Source: Planctomycetota bacterium (GTDB taxonomy: Bacteria; Planctomycetota; Phycisphaerae; Phycisphaerales; UBA1924). From it: 64,000 nucleotides of DNA. Location: positions 62,001 to 126,000 of the forward strand of contig JAUZRR010000012.1 of assembly GCA_030950285.1 (NCBI GenBank), read 5' to 3'. Position 1 is the stretch's first letter, and every line of letters begins with the position of its first letter. Made by a program: the position numbers and the translations under genes. Below, in pieces: positions 42,501 to 50,262 of this stretch. The notes beneath the pieces were generated by a model. It ran no database searches. It saw only the letters and a program-made list of their open reading frames with translations, and was not told the DNA's origin.

Positions 42501-43234
42501 CCCGCAATGCCCGGCACGCTGGCGTACCAATCGAGATTCATCAGCCCGTTGCGCAGCGATGTCTCGGTCTGCATGAGTGTCGTCACCACCGCGGCTCGGA
42601 CCGCCCGCACCGTCGTGGTGAACGCCTCGGCAAACCGCGCCCCGCGCTCACCCAGCCGCGGCCCGCTCGGCCCGTGCTCGAGCACCTTCACACCAAGCGA
42701 CACCGCGACCTCTGCGCCGAGCAACGCCTCGGAGATCGCCCCGCTGTCGGCCCTGGTGAGGATCGCGATGTTCGAGCCGTCCATCGCATCCACCATGTCC
42801 ACACGCTCGAGCACCGCCCGCAGCAACGCCACGTCCGGCTCGAACACCACCACCACCCCGGTCCGCCCGAGCTTCTCGGCGACCGACCGCACGTGGTGCC
42901 CGAGCCCGAAGCCCAGCACCACCGCCACCCCGGTCTCGGCGGTCACAAAGCGCTCGGCGAGGCGGGCTGCTTCGTCGAGCGGCCGCCTGCCGCTGGCGAG
43001 CCTTCGCGCCCCGACACCGGTGCCGAGCGTCCCGGTCAGGCCGCCATCGGGCGCGATCTCGAACACCACGCCTGTCTCGGGCGCGGTTTCGCCGATCAAC
43101 TGTGCTGTCTGCGGCGAACAGCGTGCCAGCGCCCGCAGGTTCCGCTCCAGCAGGCTTTGGTCTGCGACGACCACACCCGCCTGCTGCGGCCCGGTGCTCG
43201 GCGTTGCCCCGTTTTGATTTGACTGCTCATCCAT
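39506..43234 (-). CDS. Maf-like glycosyltransferase fused to NTP-transferase-like and radical-SAM-like domains
   Basis: A 1242-residue protein. Residues about 100-640 match the Maf/DUF115 family used to put nonulosonic acids on flagellin: AVVVSAGPSLARN near 255 and LLIGQDLGFTDGQYY near 395. Residues about 685-900 look like a SpsF/KdsB-type nucleotidyltransferase (TVAAIIAVDADAGALG; MNALQLTIARLVQSG). Residues about 965-1200 resemble a TIM barrel of the radical-SAM kind (LKLELCPGRRTGG; ITIGGAGDPLMHS analogue) but lack a CxxxCxxC cluster motif. M70 of the open frame was taken as start, with GGATGGG upstream; it is the least certain start here. The neuA ATG lies 13 nt past its stop. Confidence 0.78.
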   Translation of the reverse strand: MDEQSNQNGATPSTGPQQAGVVVADQSLLERNLRALARCSPQTAQLIGETAPETGVVFEIAPDGGLTGTLGTGVGARRLASGRRPLDEAARLAERFVTAETGVAVVLGFGLGHHVRSVAEKLGRTGVVVVFEPDVALLRAVLERVDMVDAMDGSNIAILTRADSGAISEALLGAEVAVSLGVKVLEHGPSGPRLGERGARFAEAFTTTVRAVRAAVVTTLMQTETSLRNGLMNLDWYASVPGIAGLTSCAAGKPAVVVSAGPSLARNMQLLAEPGVRDRVVIVAVQTVLRQLLAAGIKPHFVTALDHHEISRRFYEGLTAADVEGVTLIVEPKANPAILDVYPGAIRCVHDEILSQVLGNGFAHDGCGIAPGATVAHMAYSFARHLGCEPVLLIGQDLGFTDGQYYAPGAAIHDVWAGELNEFNTLETMEWQRIVRNRAHLCEATDHLGRKVYSDEQMSAYLVQFERVFEADAALGRTTIDATEGGVAKRGTQTMPLAEALRTYAKDNAPGAVLPETAPSDDLRALTAPRVAERLDRLGHDVGRVKALSREAVGFLREMLAVHGNHTKVNTLIGKVQTVGEKVRRIEPAYELTQYLNQTGQFKRFRADRKMHLDESLSALERQRLEIERDIVNVEWIAEAAAQLGRMLDDAARAMRGSAPKLTRDAEEHGTTRPESIDKKSTSRTTVAAIIAVDADAGALGTSRDLAAPIANGMNALQLTIARLVQSGGLDRVVLLTEEPDRVRAIVGDVARLHNAAPRPVEVQIERTTQHPLGERRRGVARARAFAADCWRGGLCGMTVWDEVFDPTTTAAVMDRLGIDGAVIVGCDWAMVDPGLTGEVIERYREDPARRRLTFTQAAPGVSPCVLDRSLVDELAAGTDRAGGFASIGGLLGYVPDSPILDPLAKPGCVRVGPEVRDIGVRAIADSAWRCAVLGRAFGGRDATTVAAADIGDDLRAAAMELATRGPSHLKLELCPGRRTGGLLAQLLAGTKRGIDREPMGVAEAVRLVEELASVRPDAAVTIGGAGDPLMHSAWREVVGAATDAGLAVHVRSDLQCERETAMALLESGAGVVSIDLLADTAEAYRTMAGASSFAHARENLIAMLESRSARIGGRMPDVWVVPRITRCDRVYEEIEPFYDRWLRTAQACVIDPLPRRVAGDRIERLPEPLGAAWRRKIGEMVVLSDGEALLRPQRWGGKSAGNARTDGLIGAWQRVLRARCRQEKVRMAVRGGGQRGAPVAA

Positions 43235-43340
43235 TGCGCACACCCATCCGCGGGGCTTCCCGCCCGAGAGCACCCGCAGCCGCCGGTGTGCGTACAAACA
43301 CAAGGCCGGCGCGGGGCGTCTGCCACAGGAGCATCGGCCG

Positions 43341-44126
43341 TTGGCGCACCAAACCTCCAGATTGCGAGAGCCCGCGTCGCCTGCTGCCGGGCGGTGGGTG
43401 TGCATTCTTCTGGTGTGCCTCGTGTTCCTGCCCGCGCCCAAAGCCGCGCTGGCCCAACTCGAACTCTTCCAGCCGCCCCCCGACCTGCCCGGGCTCGCCG
43501 ACCCGCCTCTGGTCCAGCACGCCCTTTTCGAGAACCCCGTCCCCCTCGTGATCTTGGCGCTTCTGGTCGCTCTGGCGGCCTACGCCGTTGCTGCCCGACT
43601 CGATCGGCGGAAGGTCGGGCTCGGCGTTGCCGGCGGGGCGATCCTGCTGGGTGCGGCTGGGGTTCTGCTCGCCGGCCTTGTCCAGACCGACCGCGAATCA
43701 GTCCGGCAACGCACCCGCGAGACCATCGCCGCGATTGCCGAGGCCGATACCCGAACCCTCGACACCATCTTCGACCCCGGCGTCCGGCTCTACTACAACG
43801 GCCTCAACGTCGGGTGGAACAGTGGGCGCATCCTCAGCTTCGTCGAGACCTACCTGCTGCCCGGCCGCCAGTACCAACTCGAATCGCACCGCGTCCGTGA
43901 TGTCCAGTCCCAGATCGGGCCGGGCAAGTACACCGCGCGCACCCGAGCCACCGTCGTGGTCACACCCGTCGGCACCGGCGCACCCACGCAGGTCATCTGC
44001 CTGATGACCTGGAGGCAGGCCCCCGACCGCTCGGGGCCGGAGAGCTGGACCCTGACCGAGATTCAGCCGCTGTGGGTGCAGGGCTTTGGTGAGATCACCA
44101 GCCGCAGGTTGCCGCGGGGGTTTTAG
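43341..44126 (+). CDS. Exported protein with central membrane helices, unknown function
   Basis: A 261-residue protein, divergent from the Maf gene. A signal or first helix lies at about 18-38 (WVCILLVCLVFLPAPKAALA), a second pair at about 65-110 (LVILALLVALAAYAVAARLD; VGLGVAGGAILLGAAGVLLA). A soluble C-terminal domain follows (TRTLDTIFDPGVRLYYNGLN; TRATVVVTPVGTGAPTQVIC). TTG start with AGGAG nine bases upstream. I recognise no family. Confidence 0.65.
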   Translation: MAHQTSRLREPASPAAGRWVCILLVCLVFLPAPKAALAQLELFQPPPDLPGLADPPLVQHALFENPVPLVILALLVALAAYAVAARLDRRKVGLGVAGGAILLGAAGVLLAGLVQTDRESVRQRTRETIAAIAEADTRTLDTIFDPGVRLYYNGLNVGWNSGRILSFVETYLLPGRQYQLESHRVRDVQSQIGPGKYTARTRATVVVTPVGTGAPTQVICLMTWRQAPDRSGPESWTLTEIQPLWVQGFGEITSRRLPRGF

Positions 44127-44234
44127 CGCACCTTACATCAATGTGTTTTGTTGTTGTGGATGGGCGTCGTTGTCCCCCGACCAACACCTCCGCACACACC
44201 CAACGGCCCAAGGCGCAAAATATCCCGGACTTTC

Positions 44235-45155
44235 TCAGCCCGGCACCGCCACCAGCATGCTCGATTGCAGCCGGAACGAGCTTTGCTTGTCGTCTTTGGT
44301 GCCGGGGATCCGCTCACGGATCCCCTTGCCGTTGAGCAGATTGAGCGGGTGGCGTTCCCGTGCCTTCATCAGTTCGTAGCCCTCGATCCCCTGGCGATGG
44401 AGCGGGTCGTATTCGTCCTGCCCGAAGATGCCGACGGTCACCATGCTCCGCTCGGCAGCATGGTAATAGAACGCCAGGTCGCCATCGCGGCGGAGCAGCA
44501 CCGCTGCCTGTTCGGCGGCTTTACGAAACTCGGCGATTTCGTCGGGGCTCGAGCGTGACCGGTCGCCCCGGCCGTAGATCGCGACCTGGAGCGTGTACAG
44601 CGCCCGGTCCTTGCCGAAGAGTTCTTTGGCGTTCCGCAGGTCGAGTTCGGGTAAACTGCCCTTCAGGTGGCTGGGGTCCGGGGGCGCCAGCAGCGCCGAC
44701 TCGAACGGCCGCTGCCCGCCGACGCGCATGGTGCGCAACCGCTCCAGGTCAGCGATCGCCGTCGGATCGTTCGGCCCCTCGTACCGGCCGTAGGCGATGA
44801 CCGTCGCGCGGTCGCGCTTCTCGACGAACGCCCCGGTCAGCCCCGCTTCGGTGACGACCTTCGCCAGGCCGAGCTCGGCGTTCTCAGCCTGGGCGTCGCC
44901 AGCAAACGCGACCAGGACGATCGACCAGTGCGCCGCGGTGTCGGCGTTCCCCGCGGCCGGGTTCCCCTCGGCGGTCAACGGCGCGAGCACGTCGGCGGCC
45001 TCGTCTCTGAACTTCTCCAGATCTCGCTGGCGGGCCGGCGTGTGCTTCTTGTCATCCTTCGGCCGGACATTGAACTGGCCGAGGGCTCCGGTGGCGCTCA
45101 GCGCGATCGCGAGGACCCCAAGGAATACCCGGTGTTGTGTCATCGTTGTCAGCAC
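44235..45155 (-). CDS. Secreted hypothetical protein
   Basis: A 306-residue protein with a signal peptide (FLGVLAIALSATGALG, about residues 10-25) and a soluble body made of paired alpha-beta segments (WSIVLVAFAGDAQAENAELG; YTLQVAIYGRGDRSRSSPDE), perhaps two SPOR-like or repeated modules. GTG start chosen because AGGAGG is exactly six bases upstream. Convergent with the 43341 gene. Family not recognised. Confidence 0.65.
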   Translation of the reverse strand: MLTTMTQHRVFLGVLAIALSATGALGQFNVRPKDDKKHTPARQRDLEKFRDEAADVLAPLTAEGNPAAGNADTAAHWSIVLVAFAGDAQAENAELGLAKVVTEAGLTGAFVEKRDRATVIAYGRYEGPNDPTAIADLERLRTMRVGGQRPFESALLAPPDPSHLKGSLPELDLRNAKELFGKDRALYTLQVAIYGRGDRSRSSPDEIAEFRKAAEQAAVLLRRDGDLAFYYHAAERSMVTVGIFGQDEYDPLHRQGIEGYELMKARERHPLNLLNGKGIRERIPGTKDDKQSSFRLQSSMLVAVPG

Positions 45156-45481
45156 AGTACACCTCCTGCCTAAGACAGTAGACAATACCGGGACCGTACC
45201 CGAGTGGTGCCGACAAATCGAGCAATATGTGCTGACCCACTCTTGAGCACATGGTGCAGGAGTTGTGAAAAAACTTGCGTGTCCGGCCTTGGGTTATCGC
45301 ATGCAAACATATTCTGCACCGCTACTTAGGCGCAAAACAGATAGCTTCCTCTCTATTGGAGAACCTTTCGGTTTCCTTCCGATATCGAGAGTGGACACGA
45401 GAGAGAGATCAGGGCCGGAGCGATCCGGTCACCGATCACAACCGGGCTGGGAGGCCCGCTTAAGTTTGGAAGGTGTGCGGC
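45156..45481. other. Divergent non-coding gap upstream of flgM
   Basis: 326 bases, distinctly AT-richer than the flanks. It must hold the promoters of the secreted protein gene (minus) and of flgM (plus). I found no convincing sigma-28 (TAAA/GCCGATAA) or sigma-54 site. TATTCT near 45310 is a weak candidate -10. A short frame starting 45265 is discussed under rejected items. Confidence 0.5.
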
Positions 45482-45790
45482 ATGACTGAGATTGGACCCA
45501 TCGGTGGGGGGGCTTCGGCGCAACGCGCGTCGAGGCCTCAACTTGAAGCAGAAGCCAGAGCTGGCGAAACCAGGCCGGGCGATCGCGCCCAGACCCGATC
45601 CGCGCGGCGTGGGGCCGACCGGGTCGAGGTCTCGAGCCTTGCCCGGGAGCTGTCTCAACAGCAGGAACCGGTCCGCCAGGACCTTATCGACCGAGTCCGC
45701 GCCGAGATCGACTCGGGCTCATTCGAGACCGACCGCCGCGTCGACGGCGCGATCGACCGCATCATGGAAGACCTCGGCCCCGGCCGCTGA
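45482..45790 (+). CDS. flgM: FlgM-like anti-sigma-28 factor
   Basis: A 102-residue protein whose C-terminal half matches FlgM: RVEVSSLARELSQ, then RQDLIDRVRAEIDSGSFETD and DGAIDRIMEDL. FlgM binds FliA and is exported through the flagellar hook, timing late flagellar genes. The N-terminal half is charged and disordered, as usual. GGAAGG lies eight bases before the ATG. It is isolated: no other flagellar structural gene is in the window, but the Maf/neu cluster is 2-10 kb away on the other strand. Confidence 0.85.
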   Translation: MTEIGPIGGGASAQRASRPQLEAEARAGETRPGDRAQTRSARRGADRVEVSSLARELSQQQEPVRQDLIDRVRAEIDSGSFETDRRVDGAIDRIMEDLGPGR

Positions 45791-45822
45791 GCCTCCGCCT
45801 GCAGTACCTCTTCTTCGCCGAG

Positions 45823-45855
45823 GCCCGCTCGCCCAGAGCGGGCTTCGTGCTTTTT
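45823..45855 (+). terminator. Intrinsic terminator after flgM
   Basis: GCCCGCTC-GCCCA-GAGCGGGC (45823-45843), then TTCGTGC and TTTTT (45851-45855), 33 nt past the flgM stop. It is unlike the dispersed hairpin family. Confidence 0.8.
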
Positions 45856-46078
45856 CGGACCCAGAGGCTCGATCCGAGCGAGCGTCCTGTACACTCGACA
45901 AATGGGCGTAAGTGCATTCGGAGACAATCTTTACACCGATCGTACGGATCGCGCCGTGTCGGGACCCTCGGTTGCACCCCCGCTGCCGATCTTCGTAGCC
46001 TGCGCACGCTCGCGCGGCCGATGACAGCTCTGCCTGTTGCAGTATCACCTGTGCTGATCTCTCCGGGAGACCAACCCC

Positions 46079-49000
46079 TTGCAAACCGACCCGAACCACT
46101 TCGAGCACCTCGAGTCGCGCGTCCTGCTCTCAGCGGGGAGCCCGGATCCGATCACCGACGACCACCCCCTGTGGGCGGTGCCTCAGGGCGCAGCCGTCGT
46201 CGACGGCATCCTCGACGACAACGAGTGGGGCAACGCCTTCTCCACCACCCGCACCCTCGCCTACAACGAGAACATCGTCGCGACGGTCTCCCTGATGTAC
46301 AGCGAGCAGGGGCTCTACATGGGCGTCCGGGTCCTTGACCGCTACCTCTGGGCCGACGGCAACGGCAACGGGACGGGCAACCGCTGGAACATGGAGCAGG
46401 ACGATTCGGTCCTCTTCTACTTCGACCAGGACCGCTCGCAGGACATCTACTTCCAGCCGGAGGACCGGGCGTTCGGGTTCAACATCGGCAACTTTGACGA
46501 TCCCAAAAGCGCAACAGAAGGACCGGTGCGGCGGTACAAGTTCGTCCAGGGCGACGGGGCAGGCGGCGCGCCCGACGTCGGGTTCTTCGGCGACGACTGG
46601 AACCAGATCATCCAGGACGGCGGCGATACCGACGACTACTTCCTCCCCACCGGCGCGATGTTTGCCTCCACCTATCAAGGCACACTCAACGACAACTCGG
46701 ACATCGACATCGGATGGACCAGCGAAGCCTTCATGCCCTGGAGCGGGCTCAACATGACCGCCCCCGCCCACGGCGAAACGATCGGGATGAACTGGGACGT
46801 CATCCTCGACGACACCGGAGGCACCCGCGACACCGTCAACCGCCGTCACGGCGACGCCCGATGGGAGGGCGTCTTCGTCCCCGACGACCACCTCACCGGC
46901 TCACAAAGCAGCTACAACTCCGGACAGCCCGGCATCAACGGCCCGGTCGGGTACGCCGAGGTCATGTTCGTCGATACCACCGCCGCCGCGACCGTGCCCG
47001 CGATCGCCGACCTCACCGCCGCCAACACCACCGGGTACAGCTCGCGGCTGCGCTTCACCGCGCCGGCCGCGACCACGACCGGGCTCGGGTTTGTCAGCGA
47101 GTACCAGATCCGCTACTCCTCAGACCCCATCGACTCAGACCGCGACTGGCTCAACGCCACAGTCTTCGCCAACCGTTATCTGCCCCGCGGCGCCGGGCTG
47201 GCTGAAGACCTGCGCCTGATCGGGCTCACCCCTTCGACGACCTACTCCGTCGCGATCCGCCCGGTCGACGCGGCAGGAAACCTCGGCGGTGTCGCCACAA
47301 CGACCATCACCACCCAGAGCACCACCCAAGACATCAGCGGCGGGATGCGCATCGTGCCCGCACCCCTCGGACGACTCCTGATGACCGAAGCCGGCGAACC
47401 GTTCTTCGCGGTCGGCGACCACCTCGGCCTCAGCTGGGCGTACACCCGCCAGCTCTTCCCCGGCGATGTCTGGGACGCCGCCAACAACACCTACCAGAAC
47501 TTCTACGAGAACGAGCCCATCGAGGGGCCGGTCTCGGACTACTTCGACGAACTCGAAGCCCGAGGCGTCAACACGATGCGGGTCTTTATCGAACAGCCCA
47601 GCACCCAGAACCCTCCCGGGCTGCCGACGGATCCCAACGGCGCGTACTGGCTCGAACACAACGTCGGGCAGTACAACCCGGACATGCGCGCGTTTCTGGA
47701 CAACGTGCTCGCCCAGGCCGACGCCCGCGGCATGCACATCGTGGTCTCGGCGTTCTCGACCTACTACTACCCCGAGAGTGTGTACACCGAGGGGCCGTGG
47801 CTCACCGACTTCGGCGGGCCGTTGCAATCGCACAACGACTTCTTCCAGGAGCCCGCGACACTCCAGATCGCCAAGGACCGCATGGCCGAGGTCACCAGGT
47901 GGGTGAAAGAAAGCCCCTACGCCCACCGGGTCATCGGGTACGAGATCATCAACGAATGGCACGCCAAGCGTTGGACCCGCAACGCTGAAGGAGAGGGATA
48001 TCCCGACCGCGCACCCGAGATCATCCGCCGCGCACAATGGATCGGCGAACTCGCGCGGTATGTCAAGAGCATCGACCCCGAGCGGCTGGTCATCAACGCG
48101 CCGGTGCTCGAAGAGGTCCGCGGCGCGATCGCGCGCTCCGCGCTCTACAGCCGCGACTTCGATATGGTCATGCCCCACTTCTACACACTGGGCAACGAAG
48201 AAGCCATCAACAACCCCTCGACCGACCGTTCGGTCGCCCCGGCGATCGAGCAAGCCAGGCTCACCGCGTCGTGGATGCTCCAGACCGACGACCGCAGACC
48301 CATCCTCAACGGCGAGTGGGGGCTGGTCCGCGCCCTGTGGCCGAGCGGCGAGACGTACTACTCCGACCAGACCTATGTCTGGGGCACGCCCCCCGCAACC
48401 CCCTCGTTCACACTCGCCGAGGACGAGGCACTCTTCTCGAGCGTCCTCTGGGCGGGGATCGCGACCGGGCAGGCCGGCACGCCCATGCGCATGGGCAACG
48501 AGGCGATGAACTTCATCACCGGCGTCAACCGGAACGGGCGCTCACTCAAGCAGGGGCTCCTGCTCACCGACAACATGCGCGCCACCCAGCAGCTCGTCGC
48601 CCTCTGGCACAGCACAAGCTCCATCGGGTTTGACTGGGCGACCTACTCCCCCGATCCGCTCAGCGGGCTCGTCTCGGTCTCCTCGGCCGCCGGGTACTCG
48701 CTCTATGCGATGGGCGGCTCAGACGGCGCACAAGGTGTCGTCTACATCCATCAGGACCGCGACGCCCAGGACGGCACCGTCGCCGACGCCCGCCTGTCCC
48801 TCGCCGGGCTCGACAAAGACGCGCTCTACAACATCGAAATCTGGAGCACCGACATCGGCACCACCGCGCCGATGGCGGTCCTCCGCAACCGCTTCAGCCC
48901 CGACGGCACGCTCGCGTTCAACATCCCCGCGTTTGACCGCAGCGTGGTCGTGCGCTTCCGCACCAATCCCACAGCCGGCGACTTCGAGAACGTCGTCGCG

Positions 49001-50029
49001 GTCAAAGCCGGGAACAAAACCGTGTCCTTCTCCCTCGGCCTCGATGAGCAACCGGTCGCGACCATCTTCGACAGCTCCACCCAGACCACCACCGTCGTGG
49101 ACATCGCCTCGCTTGTCGGCTTCCGTGGGCGCGCGGTCGATCTGACCTCCTACACCACCACCAACGGCATCGTCCACCTCGCGTTCACCGACGAGCGCCG
49201 CCACCTCTGGGTCGTCAACGGCAACCTCGACACCGACACCTGGACCGCCCGCGACCTGACCAATGGCATCGGGGCGCCGGGGCTCACCGGCGACCTCACC
49301 GTCTACCAGCCAACCTGGGGCGCGGTCCACATCGGCGGGCTCGACACCCGAGGCAACGCCGTCAACTACTGGTGGTCGCCCGGCCGCGCCGATTGGGAGT
49401 TCTCCGACCTTACCTCGATCCTCGACGGCCCAACCATGAGCGGCGGGCTGACCAGCTGGGTCGCCCCGTGGGGCGCGCTCAACCTCGCCGGGCTCAACGA
49501 CGCCGGCGAGATCGTCGTCTATTGGTGGGTGCCCGGGGGCACATGGTCCAACCTCAACATGACCACCCAGTTCAACGGCCCCGCGCTCGAGGGACAGCTC
49601 GCCGCGTTCGTCACGCCGTGGGGCGCGATGAACATCCTCGGGCTCAACAACGCCGGCAACGCGGTCGCGTACTGGTGGGTCCCCGGCGCCAAGGGCTGGA
49701 ACGTCTCCGACCTCACCGCCATCACCCTCACCTCGCCCTTTGCCGAGGGGCTCTCGACCACACTCTCGACCGACGGCGGGATCAACGTCTTCGGGCTCGA
49801 TGCTGCCGACCGCCTCAACGTGCTCCGCTGGACACCCAGCAGCGGCCGCTGGGCGGACACCGACATCACCACCTCGGTCACTGCGCCGACGGTGGACTTT
49901 CCCGTCGGCGCCGCGTCGGCCGGTGGGTACATGACCGTGCTTGCCCGCAGCACCGGCGACGACGCGAGACTGCTGCTGCACGTGCTCGACCTTGGCGACG
50001 ACGTGTGGACGTGGCAGTACGGCATCTGA
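46079..50029 (+). CDS. LEPR-XLL-anchored glycoside-hydrolase-like giant exported protein
   Basis: A 1316-residue extracellular protein. It opens FEHLESRVLLSAG (8-20), the LEPR-XLL planctomycete signal. Residues 35-290 resemble a CBM9/DOMON sugar-binding fold (DGILDDNEWGNAFSTTRTLA); 305-400 a fibronectin III-like domain; 420-860 a GH5/GH-A-type barrel with IINEWH (E626, likely acid/base) and LNGEWG (E746, likely nucleophile). The last 300 residues are four to five repeats of about 55 residues with WGAVHIGGL, WGALNLAGL, WGAMNILGL and NYWW/VYWW, probably a beta-propeller. TTG start with GGGAGA ten bases upstream. Substrate unknown. Confidence 0.85.
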   Translation: MQTDPNHFEHLESRVLLSAGSPDPITDDHPLWAVPQGAAVVDGILDDNEWGNAFSTTRTLAYNENIVATVSLMYSEQGLYMGVRVLDRYLWADGNGNGTGNRWNMEQDDSVLFYFDQDRSQDIYFQPEDRAFGFNIGNFDDPKSATEGPVRRYKFVQGDGAGGAPDVGFFGDDWNQIIQDGGDTDDYFLPTGAMFASTYQGTLNDNSDIDIGWTSEAFMPWSGLNMTAPAHGETIGMNWDVILDDTGGTRDTVNRRHGDARWEGVFVPDDHLTGSQSSYNSGQPGINGPVGYAEVMFVDTTAAATVPAIADLTAANTTGYSSRLRFTAPAATTTGLGFVSEYQIRYSSDPIDSDRDWLNATVFANRYLPRGAGLAEDLRLIGLTPSTTYSVAIRPVDAAGNLGGVATTTITTQSTTQDISGGMRIVPAPLGRLLMTEAGEPFFAVGDHLGLSWAYTRQLFPGDVWDAANNTYQNFYENEPIEGPVSDYFDELEARGVNTMRVFIEQPSTQNPPGLPTDPNGAYWLEHNVGQYNPDMRAFLDNVLAQADARGMHIVVSAFSTYYYPESVYTEGPWLTDFGGPLQSHNDFFQEPATLQIAKDRMAEVTRWVKESPYAHRVIGYEIINEWHAKRWTRNAEGEGYPDRAPEIIRRAQWIGELARYVKSIDPERLVINAPVLEEVRGAIARSALYSRDFDMVMPHFYTLGNEEAINNPSTDRSVAPAIEQARLTASWMLQTDDRRPILNGEWGLVRALWPSGETYYSDQTYVWGTPPATPSFTLAEDEALFSSVLWAGIATGQAGTPMRMGNEAMNFITGVNRNGRSLKQGLLLTDNMRATQQLVALWHSTSSIGFDWATYSPDPLSGLVSVSSAAGYSLYAMGGSDGAQGVVYIHQDRDAQDGTVADARLSLAGLDKDALYNIEIWSTDIGTTAPMAVLRNRFSPDGTLAFNIPAFDRSVVVRFRTNPTAGDFENVVAVKAGNKTVSFSLGLDEQPVATIFDSSTQTTTVVDIASLVGFRGRAVDLTSYTTTNGIVHLAFTDERRHLWVVNGNLDTDTWTARDLTNGIGAPGLTGDLTVYQPTWGAVHIGGLDTRGNAVNYWWSPGRADWEFSDLTSILDGPTMSGGLTSWVAPWGALNLAGLNDAGEIVVYWWVPGGTWSNLNMTTQFNGPALEGQLAAFVTPWGAMNILGLNNAGNAVAYWWVPGAKGWNVSDLTAITLTSPFAEGLSTTLSTDGGINVFGLDAADRLNVLRWTPSSGRWADTDITTSVTAPTVDFPVGAASAGGYMTVLARSTGDDARLLLHVLDLGDDVWTWQYGI

Positions 50030-50107
50030 GCATCCCGGGAGATCATGCCCTTACCACGATTTGAAGGGGTGATCCCCGGACTCTTGGCCGCTTGCGGGTG
50101 CTCTCCT

Positions 50108-50210
50108 GTCCCCTCGCTTGCGCGAGGGGCTCTATAAACCCACTCGCGCGAGGGGCTCGGCAAACACTTGGTCCACAGAGCAAAAGAGCCCCTCGCGCGA
50201 GCGAGGGGAC
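50108..50210. repeat. Hairpin-repeat triple, copy 7
   Basis: Left arm 50108-50132, a truncated middle arm 50141-50160 in the same orientation, and an inverted right arm 50186-50210 whose loop is GCGA, still a GNRA type. Between convergent genes: 78 nt past the 46079 gene stop and 52 nt before the ROK gene stop. Confidence 0.92.
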
Positions 50211-50262
50211 AATGCCGACCATCCACACACCCCCACATCCACACTGGAAACATACCGTTGCC

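Noticed and set aside
39152-43222. Long plus-strand frames opposite neuA and the Maf fusion (39152-41383, 41399-43222)
   Set aside because: Low-complexity His/Arg/Pro sequence with no domain; the minus strand carries Maf and NeuA motifs throughout.
45156-45481. Sigma-28 or sigma-54 promoter for flgM
   Set aside because: TTAAGTTT near 45459 is too close to the ATG and no paired element fits; no GG-N10-GC spacing was found.
45265-45489. 74-codon frame upstream of flgM
   Set aside because: AGGAG lies only two bases before its GTG, the product has no recognisable features and it overlaps flgM in another frame.
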